From: Dysgonomonas sp. PH5-45
GTDB taxonomy: Bacteria > Bacteroidota > Bacteroidia > Bacteroidales > Dysgonomonadaceae
Assembly: GCF_029893235.1 (NCBI RefSeq)
Contig: NZ_JARXWE010000004.1
Span: forward strand, 52,744 to 116,743
Direction: 5' to 3'
Length of the DNA stretch: 64,000 nt
Position numbers and translations under genes: made by a program. Positions 1 to 9,183 of the stretch are shown here, one piece after another; the first letter of the stretch is position 1, and every line of letters begins with the position of its first letter. The notes beneath the pieces were generated by a model, which searched no databases, was not told where the DNA came from, and saw only the letters and a program-made list of their open reading frames with translations.

Positions 1-1416
1 CATACGGTCGGCCACCTCGCCCGATACGCCTGTGTCTATCTCGTCAAAGATAATGGTGGGCAAAGCTGCCGCTCCGGCAATCATGGATTTAAGACAGAGC
101 ATAACACGCGAAATTTCACCGCCCGATGCCACATTAGCAACAGGTTGTAAAGGTGCGTTTTTATTTGCCGAAAACATAAACCGCAATTGGTCGATGCCCG
201 AAATGTCGAGATGCTTCTTTTCTTCCATCCGGCACTCAAAGCGAACATTGGGCATGCCGAGGTATGCTATTTTTTCGGTAAGCTGCTTTTCTACTTGCTT
301 TGTTGCCGCCATACGCTTCTTGCTCAAATCTTTAGCCAGAGCAAGCGCGGTTTCCTGCTTTTGGTTCACGTTTTTTTGCAAGGCTGCAATCTGTTCGTCG
401 AAAGAGTCTATGCTGTTTAGTTTAGCTTCGAGTTCCGCTTGTATATCAAGCAACTCCGCAACAGATGCAACACGATGCTTTTGCTGAAGGGTGTATAGGG
501 TGCTGAGCCGCTCTTCAATAAAAGCCAGCCTTTCGGGGTTAAATTCCACATCGCCGGCATAACGCTCGGCCTCGGAAGATAGCTCCCGCAGGTCGATATA
601 TGCCGATTCTATGCGGGCAGATATATCGTTTGCTTTATTGAATATTTTTGTAAGATTTTGGGCTGTATTCAGTCCTTCCTTCAATGCGGGTATTACCCCC
701 CTGTCGTCGTCCGATAAGGTGACGTGAATCTTATAAAGAGCCGATTTTATATCTTCGGCATGGGTCAATGTTTCTTGCTCTTGTTCAAGCACCGTTTGCT
801 CACCGTCTATCAATTTTGCCTCGGCAAGTGCTGTATATTGGTAGCGGATATAGTCTTCATCGTCCTTGCTCTTCAAGGCTTGTTCCTGCAAATCGGCAAG
901 AGTTTTTTCGGCATCCTTATATTCCTTATAAGCCGCTTGATACTCTTTCAGCAAGCGCATGGTTCCTGCTATGATGTCAACAACTTGCATCTGGAAACGG
1001 CTGTCGCCGAGCATCAGGTTTTGGTGTTGCGAATGTATGTCGATAAGCAAGCCGCCAAGTTCCTTTAGGTCGGTAAGCGATACAGGACTGTCGTTGATAA
1101 ATGCGCGCGATTTTCCGTTTGCCAGAATTTCGCGGCGAAGGATATAAGAATCGGCGTCGTATTCTATACCGCTTTCTTCGCAAAACGATTTCAGGTCGTA
1201 TGCCTTTACATCGAATATACCTTCGATGACGCACTTTTGCTCACCTTGCTTTATAGACTTCGTGTCGGCACGTTGCCCAAGGATAAGCGATAAAGCCCCC
1301 AATATGATAGACTTTCCGGCTCCTGTTTCGCCCGTAATGACCGAAAAACCCGGGCCGAAATCCATTTCGAGCCTGTCTATCAATGCATAATTACTTATAT
1401 ATAACGATTTTAGCAT
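1..1416 (-). CDS. recN: DNA repair ATPase RecN (3' end beyond window)
   Basis: RecN is an SMC-like ATPase that acts early in repair of double-strand breaks, holding DNA ends for RecA-dependent recombination. The gene reads leftward from an ATG at 1416 and is still open at base 1, giving 472 residues; the family is usually about 550, so roughly 80 C-terminal residues are missing. Visible are a Walker A motif GETGAGKS at residues 29-36 and, at the other end, a Walker B segment IIFDEIDTGVSG around residues 455-466, with a long charged coiled-coil-like region between them. A TAnnTTTG promoter element lies at 1446-1453 and is divergent from the next gene. The identification is firm; only the truncation by the window edge is a limit. 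Confidence 0.96.
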   Translation of the reverse strand, partial: MLKSLYISNYALIDRLEMDFGPGFSVITGETGAGKSIILGALSLILGQRADTKSIKQGEQKCVIEGIFDVKAYDLKSFCEESGIEYDADSYILRREILANGKSRAFINDSPVSLTDLKELGGLLIDIHSQHQNLMLGDSRFQMQVVDIIAGTMRLLKEYQAAYKEYKDAEKTLADLQEQALKSKDDEDYIRYQYTALAEAKLIDGEQTVLEQEQETLTHAEDIKSALYKIHVTLSDDDRGVIPALKEGLNTAQNLTKIFNKANDISARIESAYIDLRELSSEAERYAGDVEFNPERLAFIEERLSTLYTLQQKHRVASVAELLDIQAELEAKLNSIDSFDEQIAALQKNVNQKQETALALAKDLSKKRMAATKQVEKQLTEKIAYLGMPNVRFECRMEEKKHLDISGIDQLRFMFSANKNAPLQPVANVASGGEISRVMLCLKSMIAGAAALPTIIFDEIDTGVSGEVADRM

Positions 1417-1445
1417 TTATCCGATACTTAAACTAAGTAAGAAAA

Positions 1446-1453
1446 CAAAGGTA
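1446..1453 (-). promoter_or_regulatory. Promoter -7 element for recN
   Basis: On the minus strand the sequence reads TACCTTTG, an exact match to the Bacteroidota -7 consensus TAnnTTTG, 30 bases upstream of the recN start codon. The matching -33 box is poor (a run of T). It sits back-to-back with the rightward promoter at 1466-1499, so the two promoters share about 100 bases. Confidence 0.55.
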
Positions 1454-1465
1454 ATGAAAATTTAG

Positions 1466-1499
1466 TTTGTAAAAAGCCTGTAATTATTTCGTATTTTTG
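1466..1499 (+). promoter_or_regulatory. Promoter for the UBA-like gene
   Basis: TTTG at 1466-1469 and TATTTTTG at 1492-1499 match the Bacteroidota -33 and -7 elements, with a 22-base spacer (slightly long). The expected transcription start is about 1507, some 14 bases before the ATG at 1521, which implies a very short leader. Confidence 0.5.
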
Positions 1500-1520
1500 A
1501 TGCAAAATAAATAAAAAGCA

Positions 1521-2180
1521 ATGGACTTGAAAGAAAAAGTAAGGGAATTGCGCCAAATGGTGCCTGTCCCGGTTTCGGAGGCAATGGCTCTTTTGAAGGA
1601 GAATGAAGGTGATACCGAAAAATGCGTTTACCTATTCAAAGCGAAATCTGTGAAGGAGATATGTGTTGCCACCGGTTGCGACGAAGCTACGGCTACTCGC
1701 CACTATGAAGCCGAAAAGTTTGATATAAACAAAGCTATATCTGCTATCAGGGAAGAAGCATTCGATAGGAACTATAAAGAGATTGAAGGTGTAACATTCG
1801 GCAGGCTGAACACTGTATCGGAATGGATCCGTCTGATAGAAGAGAAAGATTTTGCTACTTCGTTAGATTATATCCGTTTAAGGGACGTAACCGATACCTT
1901 GTCTTTAATCCCTTCAACAGCGGAGATAGCGGAAAAAGTGTTGCAATCGCAGAAAATAAAAGCGGCTGTTTTTGAAGGATATTCCGATAATGATGCAATA
2001 GACGAATTTGTACGCCGCCATCAACGATTGGACGATAGCCCTGAATTTCAGGCTTGTTTGCGGTCTGTGGTGCTGAAACTTACTGTTTTGAAAGAAGAGA
2101 TAGGCCGCTATAAACGTAATCTTGTGAGAATATATAATAACAATAACCAATTAAAAACTGACAATCATGCAAAGCGATGA
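1521..2180 (+). CDS. Uncharacterised protein with UBA/EF-Ts-like N-terminal helices
   Basis: I do not recognise a named family for the whole 219-residue protein. The first 75 residues look like two consecutive three-helix UBA-type modules, as at the N-terminus of EF-Ts: a VSEAMALLKENEGD segment near residue 18 and a related segment near residues 55-75. The rest is helical and charged, ending in an Asn-rich basic tail. There is no signal peptide or membrane segment, so it is cytosolic. The gene ends inside the next one (14-base overlap), which points to co-transcription and translational coupling with the Imm33-like protein. Function unknown; a protein- or translation-factor-binding role is only a guess from the fold. 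Confidence 0.75.
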   Translation: MDLKEKVRELRQMVPVPVSEAMALLKENEGDTEKCVYLFKAKSVKEICVATGCDEATATRHYEAEKFDINKAISAIREEAFDRNYKEIEGVTFGRLNTVSEWIRLIEEKDFATSLDYIRLRDVTDTLSLIPSTAEIAEKVLQSQKIKAAVFEGYSDNDAIDEFVRRHQRLDDSPEFQACLRSVVLKLTVLKEEIGRYKRNLVRIYNNNNQLKTDNHAKR

Positions 2181-2496
2181 AAATTGGGACGACCCCTCGA
2201 TACAAGAATTCGATGAGATGCAAAAATATGCATTCGTAACGCAACGTGCCCTGGATAACGACTTTATAGGATATTGCTACCGCGAATATTCGGATATAAA
2301 GATAGATAGCGGTTGGCGATTTATGCACGGCGATGAGGAGGAAGATTATCTCGAAAATCCGGAAAACACCGAAACACGCGACCTCTCGGAAGTTTTAGCT
2401 TGGAAACCTCAACTGAAAGATATTTTATCCGCAAAACGGAATACCGAATTCGAATGGGATATCCAGACAAATTCGTTCATAGAAATAACAGAGTAA
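2167..2496 (+). CDS. DUF2185 / Imm33-like small acidic protein
   Basis: This acidic 109-residue cytosolic protein fits the DUF2185 family, which overlaps the Imm33 immunity-protein group. The supporting core is the SGWRFMHGDEEEDYL segment near residues 48-62, preceded by an ALxxDFIGYCYRE-like strand. Imm33 proteins are annotated as antitoxins of polymorphic toxin systems, but many DUF2185 proteins stand alone with no toxin beside them. That is the case here: the neighbour is a UBA-like protein, and no toxin-like gene is present. It starts within the preceding gene and ends just before a bidirectional hairpin. Confidence 0.75.
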   Translation: MQSDENWDDPSIQEFDEMQKYAFVTQRALDNDFIGYCYREYSDIKIDSGWRFMHGDEEEDYLENPENTETRDLSEVLAWKPQLKDILSAKRNTEFEWDIQTNSFIEITE

Positions 2497-2579
2497 AATC
2501 AAACTGCTTATTTCTTATTCAAAACAAGACGTTTTTCTTTGGATACTCCAATTTAATACAATCACCTCAAATAAAGAGA

Positions 2580-2624
2580 GAGAGCTGAATTCTAAATTTC
2601 TTGCAAATTTAAAACTCAGCTCTC
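2580..2624. terminator. Bidirectional hairpin between convergent genes
   Basis: GAGAGCTGA (2580-2588) pairs exactly with TCAGCTCTC (2616-2624), and the loop holds a second small AAATTT palindrome. It is flanked by T-rich sequence on the right and by A-rich sequence (T-rich on the other strand) on the left. It lies between the Imm33-like gene and the leftward OPT transporter gene and can serve both. Confidence 0.65.
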
Positions 2625-2650
2625 CTTATTTATTTTATTACCTATAATCC

Positions 2651-4675
2651 TTACAGGTCTTTTTTAGCCTTTATTGAAGAATAAGCCAAATAAACAATAA
2701 CAAGGGCATACATCAGCAATGCTACATATTGCGAACCATTACTACCCGCCCATCCTGTTAGGGTAAGGTCAATATCAAGATAACGGATAACGGCACTGAC
2801 AACACCCATCAAAGCTCCACCGGCAATAAATCCGGATGCAAGCAGCGTTCCTTTTTCTACACGGATATTATTCAATTCTTTATCTTTACCGCGGCTGCCT
2901 ACATACCAGTTAACAGCACCACCAACCAACAGCGGAATATTCAGGTGGAACGGAATAAACATACCCAAGGCAAATGGCAATGCGGGTACTTTCATAAAAT
3001 TGAGAGCCAATGCTATCAATGCACCTATACCATATAGCAGCCAAGGCGCTCCCGTACCGGACATCAATGGGTCGATAACGGCTGCCATGGCATTGGCCTG
3101 CGGAGCAACAAGCGCGCCCTCGCCCGTAAAGCCGAACGTATCGTTCAATATAATCATCACACCACCAACCGTTGCGGCCGAAACCAGCGTGCCCAAGAAC
3201 TTCCATGTTTGTTGTTTGGCAGGTGTTGTACCCAGCCAATAACCCACCTTCAGGTCGGTAATGAATCCTCCTGCCATCGACAAGGCTGTACAAACAACCC
3301 CTCCGATAATCATGGCCGACACCATACCTACTTCACCCTTCAAGCCAACAGCCACCAAAACAACCGAGGCAAGGATAAGCGTCATCAGCGTCATACCCGA
3401 CACCGGATTACTACCCACAATGGCAATAGCATTGGCCGCCACCGTTGTAAACAGAAAAGCGATAATAGCCACCACAAAGATAGCCACCACGGCAAAGAAC
3501 AAGTTATGGATAACACCCAGCCAGAAAAATATAAATGTAGCGATAAGAGCAAGAATAACACCTATCGAAATTATTTTCATCGAGATATCCCGTTGAGTGC
3601 GTTTATCTATTTTCGCGGCTCCTTTTGCTCCGCCTTTCAGCTCTTTCGATGCCAAGCCAACAGCACTTTTTATAATAGGCCAAGATTTTACGATGCCAAT
3701 AATACCTGCCATAGCAATACCCCCGATACCTATATGGCGGGCCATTGTGGCAAAAATCACTTCGGGAGTAGCATTGGCTATTCCTCCTATTGTTTCGAAA
3801 GCACCACCCGGAAGGTAAGCCGCAGGGTTGATAGATTGCAGAGTCGCATCTCCAAGAAGTGGAAGTAAAGGAACAATCACAAACCATACAACAGCCGAAC
3901 CGATACAAATGATGGTAGCATACTTCAGCCCGATAATATATCCCAAACCAAGAACCGCAGCCCCTACATTTATGCTGAACACTACCTTAGCTTTATTGGC
4001 CAAGGTTTCGCCAAATGAGAATACTCTGGAAGAGAATACTTCCGACCATGCTCCGAATGTAGCGATTACAAAATCGTAAAGCCCACCAATCAATCCGGCA
4101 ATGATAAGGGCTTTAGACTGATTACCGCCTTTTTCGCCCGACACCAATACCTGCGTTGTGGCCGTTGCCTCAGGGAAAGGATATTTTCCGTGCATTTCCG
4201 AAACAAAATATTTACGGAAAGGTATCATAAACAAGATACCAAGAATACCTCCCAGCAACGAACTCATAAATACCTGAAAGAAATTTACCGAAATATCGGG
4301 ATATTTGGCTTGCAGGATATAAATTGCAGGAAGCGTAAAGATAGCCCCTGCCACAATAACACCACTACTGGCCCCGATAGACTGGATAATCACATTTTCG
4401 CCCAAAGCGTTTTTACGTTTGGCTGCCGCAGATACCCCTACGGCAATGATTGCGATAGGAATGGCCGCTTCGAACACTTGCCCAACCTTCAGCCCCAAAT
4501 AGGCCGCCGCCGCACTAAACAGCACGGCCATTATTAAACCCCATGTCACCGACCAGGGCGTTACTTCACGATATTGCTTATCGGGCGACATGATGGGTTT
4601 GTACTCTTCCCCCTCCTGCAGCTCTCGAAAAGCATTTTCGGGTAAACCGGTTACTTTTTCTTCTTCTGTTTTCAC
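2651..4675 (-). CDS. OPT family oligopeptide transporter
   Basis: This inner-membrane transporter belongs to the OPT superfamily, whose bacterial members take up peptides or metal chelates by proton symport. After a soluble N-terminus (VTGLPENAFRELQEGEEY) come roughly 14-16 hydrophobic segments, with family motifs such as SIGASSGVIVAGAIFTLPA and NPAAYLPGGAFETIGG. The open frame extends to a TTG at 4729. The GTG at 4675 is preferred because it places the conserved VTGLPENAF segment near the start, giving 674 residues. A candidate -7 promoter element lies at 4781-4788. The substrate cannot be told from the sequence. Confidence 0.93.
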   Translation of the reverse strand: MKTEEEKVTGLPENAFRELQEGEEYKPIMSPDKQYREVTPWSVTWGLIMAVLFSAAAAYLGLKVGQVFEAAIPIAIIAVGVSAAAKRKNALGENVIIQSIGASSGVIVAGAIFTLPAIYILQAKYPDISVNFFQVFMSSLLGGILGILFMIPFRKYFVSEMHGKYPFPEATATTQVLVSGEKGGNQSKALIIAGLIGGLYDFVIATFGAWSEVFSSRVFSFGETLANKAKVVFSINVGAAVLGLGYIIGLKYATIICIGSAVVWFVIVPLLPLLGDATLQSINPAAYLPGGAFETIGGIANATPEVIFATMARHIGIGGIAMAGIIGIVKSWPIIKSAVGLASKELKGGAKGAAKIDKRTQRDISMKIISIGVILALIATFIFFWLGVIHNLFFAVVAIFVVAIIAFLFTTVAANAIAIVGSNPVSGMTLMTLILASVVLVAVGLKGEVGMVSAMIIGGVVCTALSMAGGFITDLKVGYWLGTTPAKQQTWKFLGTLVSAATVGGVMIILNDTFGFTGEGALVAPQANAMAAVIDPLMSGTGAPWLLYGIGALIALALNFMKVPALPFALGMFIPFHLNIPLLVGGAVNWYVGSRGKDKELNNIRVEKGTLLASGFIAGGALMGVVSAVIRYLDIDLTLTGWAGSNGSQYVALLMYALVIVYLAYSSIKAKKDL

Positions 4676-4780
4676 TTGTTTACTTTTTATAAGTTTTGTA
4701 TGACTAATTATAATTATTTTCTCATTCAATAAACTGCCTACCGAAGCCCAAATTTGACTTCAGGGCAACAAAATCCCGAA

Positions 4781-4788
4781 CAAATTTA
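4781..4788 (-). promoter_or_regulatory. Candidate -7 element for the OPT transporter
   Basis: The minus strand reads TAAATTTG, matching TAnnTTTG, about 105 bases upstream of the preferred GTG start. A TTTG lies only 15 bases further upstream, which is closer than usual, so the -33 assignment is weak. Confidence 0.35.
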
Positions 4789-4919
4789 CATTTTTTAGAA
4801 GAACAAAAAAACTATTTAAAAACATTGGCATAAAATAACAGGAAAAATAAAGCCGTTTTTTGTATAATTTTGAACGCTTCATGAAGCTCAAGAATACGCT
4901 TTTCCTTTAATCGTTTTTT

Positions 4920-5975
4920 ATGCAAAAGATAAAGAATATACGGACAGTCAGCCAGCAACTTAGCAATCAGAAATTCACCAATCCGAAAGATGTAGTTGCA
5001 TGGATGGGGGCTATCCAAGCGCAAGAATACAATATGGCCAAATGGGCTGTGGGCATAAGAACAAAAAATGCAACATTGCAACTTGTTGACGAAGCCTTGA
5101 GCCGGGGTGATATCCTGCGCATTCACCTCTTACGCCCTACATGGCACTTTGTTACGCCCGAAAACATCAGGTGGATGCTCCAACTGTCGGCTCAACGAAT
5201 CAAATCGGCCTTTGCCTCGTACAACCGGAAAATGGAAATAACAGAGTCGATGCTTATCCAAACCAACCGATTAATAGAAAAGCTACTTGAAGGCAATAAA
5301 AGCCTTACACGGGAGGAAATAGGGATTGAATTCAGCAAAACAGGAATAGAGGTCGATAACCCGCGAATGAATCACTTCATGATGTATGCCGAAACAGAAG
5401 GCATTGTGTGCAGCGGTATCGACAAAAATAAAAAGCCCACTTACTCCTTGCTCGACGAGAGAGTTCCACCTGCTGCCCCTCTGCACAAAGAAGAGGCTTT
5501 AGCTAAGCTGGCTTTAATCTATTTTCAAAGCCATTCGCCTGCCACGCCGCACGATTTTGTGTGGTGGTCGGGGCTGTCTTTAACCGAAAGCCGGCAAGCC
5601 ATATCATCAATAAAAGATAAACTTATTGAAGAACAGATAAACGAACGAACCTTCTATATCCATGAGCATTTTGGCAAAATAACGGAAACGCCGCAAATAG
5701 CCCATCTCTTGCCCTCGTTCGACGAATATCTCATTAGTTACAAAGACCGTACAGCGGTTCTGGACATGGAGCATCACCCAAAGGCATTTACAAACTTTGG
5801 AATATTCTATCCTGTTGTTATGCACCGTGGGCAGATTATTGGCAATTGGAAGAAATCCGTCAAAAAAAATAGTATCAATTTAGACATAAAAACTTTTGAG
5901 CCGGATACCCCTGTTAATAAAAATATGCTCGAAAGTGCAAAAAATAAGTACCGAAAATTCATGCAGAATTATTAA
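4920..5975 (+). CDS. AlkZ/AlkX-like winged-helix (HTH_42) protein, probable DNA glycosylase
   Basis: This 351-residue protein belongs to the HTH_42 winged-helix family (PF06224), which includes AlkZ, a DNA glycosylase that unhooks azinomycin cross-links, and AlkX/YcaQ. The segment MGAIQAQEYNMAKWAV at residues 29-44 carries Gln33-Ala-Gln35. This matches the catalytic QxQ motif of AlkZ-type enzymes rather than the QxD of AlkX. LRPTWHFVTPENIRWM near residue 70 is also typical of the family. There is no signal peptide; it is a cytosolic, DNA-directed protein. It stands alone, divergent from the OPT gene, with folD 49 bases downstream. Family assignment is secure; base-excision activity is inferred from the motif. 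Confidence 0.85.
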   Translation: MQKIKNIRTVSQQLSNQKFTNPKDVVAWMGAIQAQEYNMAKWAVGIRTKNATLQLVDEALSRGDILRIHLLRPTWHFVTPENIRWMLQLSAQRIKSAFASYNRKMEITESMLIQTNRLIEKLLEGNKSLTREEIGIEFSKTGIEVDNPRMNHFMMYAETEGIVCSGIDKNKKPTYSLLDERVPPAAPLHKEEALAKLALIYFQSHSPATPHDFVWWSGLSLTESRQAISSIKDKLIEEQINERTFYIHEHFGKITETPQIAHLLPSFDEYLISYKDRTAVLDMEHHPKAFTNFGIFYPVVMHRGQIIGNWKKSVKKNSINLDIKTFEPDTPVNKNMLESAKNKYRKFMQNY

Positions 5976-6024
5976 CTTTGGTTTCATAAATATATATCAA
6001 TCCTAAAACCATAACGAATATATC

Positions 6025-6906
6025 ATGCAAATAATTGACGGTAAGACGATTGCAGAGAAAATTAAAAAAGAGATCGCAACCGAAGTGGCTCAGATGAAAG
6101 CCAATGGAGGAAGAGCGCCCCACTTATCCGCCATCTTGGTAGGGCACGACGGAGGTAGCGAAACTTATGTAGCCAACAAAGTGAAGTCGTGCGAACAGGT
6201 AGGCTTTAAATCTTCTCTTATTCGCTTTGATGCCAATGTAACCGAAGAAGAATTGCTGGCTTGCGTTAATAAACTCAATAACGATCCCGATGTAGACGGA
6301 TTCATTGTTCAACTGCCATTGCCTAAACATATTTCGGAACAAAAAATCATTGAAACCATCGACCATCGTAAAGATGTGGACGGTTTTCACCCAATAAACG
6401 TAGGACGCATGGCTATCGGCCTGCCTTGTTTCGTATCGGCTACTCCTGCCGGTATATTGGAGCTGCTGAAGCGTTACGAAATACCTACACAGGGAAAACA
6501 TTGTGTTGTACTTGGCCGTAGCAATATTGTTGGGAAACCCGTTGCCAATTTGATGATGCAAAAAGGTTATCCCGGCGATTGCACCGTTACCGTTTGCCAT
6601 AGCCGTACACCAAACATAAAGGAGATTTGTCTTGAAGCCGACATTATAATAGCCGCATTGGGTGTGCCCGAGTTTCTGAAAGGCGATATGGTGAAAGAAG
6701 GCGCTGTTGTGATTGACGTGGGTACAACCCGTGTACCTTCGGCCGATACTAAGTCCGGATTCAGACTGACAGGCGATGTAGCCTTCGATGAGGTTGCTCC
6801 TAAAGCCTCATTCATAACCCCCGTTCCGGGTGGCGTTGGCCCTATGACCATCATTTCCCTGATGCGGAACACACTACTTGCCGGAAAAAAAGAAATATAT
6901 CAATAA
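6025..6906 (+). CDS. folD: Bifunctional methylene-THF dehydrogenase / methenyl-THF cyclohydrolase
   Basis: FolD interconverts 5,10-methylene-, 5,10-methenyl- and 10-formyl-tetrahydrofolate with NADP, feeding purine, thymidylate and formyl-methionine synthesis in the cytosol. At 293 residues it has the usual length. Diagnostic segments are the substrate-site [14 protein letters not shown] (Tyr and Lys near residues 50-54), [12 protein letters not shown], the nucleotide-binding [16 protein letters not shown] and the C-terminal [12 protein letters not shown] strong intrinsic terminator follows 28 bases downstream, so the gene ends its transcription unit. Confidence 0.98.
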   Translation: MQIIDGKTIAEKIKKEIATEVAQMKANGGRAPHLSAILVGHDGGSETYVANKVKSCEQVGFKSSLIRFDANVTEEELLACVNKLNNDPDVDGFIVQLPLPKHISEQKIIETIDHRKDVDGFHPINVGRMAIGLPCFVSATPAGILELLKRYEIPTQGKHCVVLGRSNIVGKPVANLMMQKGYPGDCTVTVCHSRTPNIKEICLEADIIIAALGVPEFLKGDMVKEGAVVIDVGTTRVPSADTKSGFRLTGDVAFDEVAPKASFITPVPGGVGPMTIISLMRNTLLAGKKEIYQ

Positions 6907-6934
6907 AAAGCGTACTTCAGCTAAAATAAAAATA

Positions 6935-6980
6935 GAAGAGGCTATTTTCCTTGTTTTCAGAAATAGCCTCTTCTTGTCTT
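6935..6980 (+). terminator. Intrinsic terminator after folD
   Basis: A perfect 13-base stem, GAAGAGGCTATTT (6935-6947) with AAATAGCCTCTTC (6961-6973), has a 13-base loop and is followed by TTGTCTT. Confidence 0.85.
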
Positions 6981-7978
6981 AACTCAAATTATTACATACA
7001 AACGAATGAGCTTGTGCGAAGCACTTTCGGTTTATCTTCAAAAAAAACATCGGTCCGGTTCAGGCTGAACACTAAAAGAATCGTCTCACAAAATTTATTT
7101 ACACTACACAAAACAAGCGCATAATCAAAACCATACAAAACATGCCCTACACCGAACCAATGTTATTTCATTTCATTTTTCCTTGTGCGTACTTACTGTT
7201 CGCCAACATAGTACCCTCTGTTGTTTTCGCGGCCATCCACCAAAGCTTCTTCGTCCATGTGTTTTTCTTTATTTTCTTTGTGTAGTTCCTCGTAATCTCT
7301 TGTATAAAGAGCATTGGGAACAACATTCAGGTCGAACGAGATTTCGTGCTTATGTGCCAACTCCAGATTTGCGAAAATGGTTATATAAATACTCTATATA
7401 AAGCATATAAGAATATTGGAGAGAATAAACATATAAAAAATACAGCCACCCTTATTATAAAAGGAAAACCCAAGAAAGTATAATAAACATTATATAGATA
7501 ATACTCTAAAAGCATATTTTTAAGTGTTAATTGTACATTAAACATAGTATAACAAATGTTACTATCGGAAGATTTGCTAAAACAACAAAACAGTAACTAA
7601 ATAATTTATTCAACCTATTATTCTTTGAATTTCGATTATAAAAGTACATCAAGGCATTACGAAAAGAAAGTAAAAAGATACAAATGCGCCGTGACAAAAC
7701 ATCAAACACTGACAAAACATCAATAAAAATAACCTTTCTGCGGTTACGCTTCTGATTTATTGTTTATTACAGTTATTTGTTTTTTCTTGAAATCAATAAA
7801 TTATTAGAAATAATTATTTAATTTTGTTCAACAATTATCTTAGTTTTGTTTTAATTTCGTTATTCAAATGCAGTGTATCTTATTTTCCGAGAACCACACC
7901 TGTATGATATGTGTCAGACAAAGCATTTAGGATATTTAAAAGCGAATTTTCCTTACGTAATTGTTTAAATTCTAAAAC
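6981..7978. other. A+T-rich 1 kb intergenic region
   Basis: No intact gene is supported here. It contains the truncated reading frame described separately at 7193-7393, and beyond that strongly A+T-rich sequence without an obvious RNA gene. Two TAnnTTTG-like elements near 7823 and 7846 could be promoters for the regulator gene downstream, giving a leader of roughly 120-150 bases. Confidence 0.5.
7193..7393 (-). pseudogene. 5'-truncated gene remnant of unknown family
   Basis: The minus strand is open for 66 codons ending in TAA at 7193-7195, bounded upstream by TAG at 7394-7396, with no ATG near its beginning. The translation looks like a real protein end: balanced, rich in acidic and aromatic residues (for example ISFDLNVVPNALYTRDYEE), and with coding-like codon use. 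Sequence upstream of it on the same strand collapses into A+T-rich non-coding DNA. I read it as the C-terminal 60 or so residues of a gene whose front has been lost. I could not recognise the family. Confidence 0.45.
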
Positions 7979-7981
7979 TTG

Positions 7982-9154
7982 ATGAACATAGAGACAGTTA
8001 TAAGACTTTTTTTTAGTGCAGTCCCCACCTTTTCGGCTTTAGTCTGTTTCATTATTCTATTTATGTCGTACCGGAGCAGCGTATCTGCTTCCGCACCGCC
8101 AACAGACATTCGCCTCAAAAAAATTATGCTCTGCTATCTGACGGTGTTGGCATTTACTTGGTTTTCGGTGATGTGCTATTTCTTCTTTATTTCGTTTTTT
8201 ATACATATAATTCCTTTTTACTATTTTGCCTGCCTATGCGTTCCTATCAGCTTTTACCACTTTGTATATGTTATCACGCAAGACAGAGATGATAAAGGCT
8301 TTTCGCCGTTGCATTACCTGCCCCCGTTGTTGCTCAGTACTTGGTTTCTTATCTGGTCGTTGTTCATACCATTCGATGTACGTTTGGACTTGACCGAAAA
8401 CAATAATATGGCAATAGTACCGGAATATGGCTATTTTTCTTTACTATCGGAGTCTACGCAGATTATCTGCTTCTTTTTCTCTTTTATTTATGCTATTCTC
8501 TCCATCAACAGGGTGCTGAACTATTGTAAGAAGGTTAAGATGCTCAACAAGAAAACTCCGCGTTGGTTTTTAATAGCAACACTGCTTATTACTGTTCAGA
8601 CAATAAGCATCATCGTATCCATTTCTTTTTATTCCAATCATATAGTATTTACCTGTGTGTTCTTTTTTTCGGTTTTATTGCTGTTAGGACAGATAATTCT
8701 GATTGTTTTCAATATTATCAACAGAAACTATATACTCCTTAAGGAGGAAGTAAACAACATTCCTAAAACTGAAATAGACGAAACACAACCCCGTGCAAAT
8801 CAGGAGTTATTATTGATAAGGCATGATGTGCACAGCAACAACAAGACGATTTTGACAAAAGAAACCTTCGAGAACGTTTTCCTGAAAAACAAGCTATACA
8901 CCAACCCAAACCTGAAAATAACCGATCTGACCGATTTATTGAAAACCAACCGCACATACCTGTCTTCGTTTATTAACAACACGTATGGCATGAATTTTAA
9001 AAATTATACCAATCACTGCCGGCTAAAGGAAGTGGAGCGGCTAAAAAGACAGCCTTCGTCCGCAAATATCGAATTTACGGAAATTGTATCTAAAGCCGGA
9101 TTTGGATGTTACAGGAGCTATCTGCGGTCAATAAAAGGAGAAAACGAAAAATGA
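7982..9154 (+). CDS. Membrane-anchored AraC-type transcriptional regulator (first of tandem pair)
   Basis: The first 250 residues hold about six or seven hydrophobic segments, and the last 90 are an AraC-type double helix-turn-helix (KITDLTDLLKTNRTYLSSFI, then FTEIVSKAGFGCYRSYLR). This is the architecture of membrane-bound AraC regulators common in Bacteroidota, where a membrane sensor is joined directly to a cytosolic DNA-binding domain. No receiver, kinase or known ligand domain is visible. The open frame begins with TTG at 7979; the ATG three bases later is preferred (390 residues). A paralogue follows 29 bases downstream. The signal sensed and the target genes are unknown. Confidence 0.85.
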   Translation: MNIETVIRLFFSAVPTFSALVCFIILFMSYRSSVSASAPPTDIRLKKIMLCYLTVLAFTWFSVMCYFFFISFFIHIIPFYYFACLCVPISFYHFVYVITQDRDDKGFSPLHYLPPLLLSTWFLIWSLFIPFDVRLDLTENNNMAIVPEYGYFSLLSESTQIICFFFSFIYAILSINRVLNYCKKVKMLNKKTPRWFLIATLLITVQTISIIVSISFYSNHIVFTCVFFFSVLLLLGQIILIVFNIINRNYILLKEEVNNIPKTEIDETQPRANQELLLIRHDVHSNNKTILTKETFENVFLKNKLYTNPNLKITDLTDLLKTNRTYLSSFINNTYGMNFKNYTNHCRLKEVERLKRQPSSANIEFTEIVSKAGFGCYRSYLRSIKGENEK

Positions 9155-9183
9155 TAAACTTAACCTTAAATTAATATCAGAAA

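Noticed and set aside
3209..3868. A 219-codon open frame on the plus strand
   Set aside because: Antisense to the OPT transporter; His/Asn/Ser-rich composition is typical of a shadow of membrane-protein codons.
7527..7715. A 62-codon hydrophobic frame on the minus strand in the folD-regulator gap
   Set aside because: Low-complexity A+T-rich sequence without a promoter or family; chance is the simpler explanation, though it cannot be excluded.
6981..7978. Search for a tmRNA, RNase P RNA, 6S RNA or riboswitch in the long gap
   Set aside because: No conserved core motif of any of these was found on either strand by eye.
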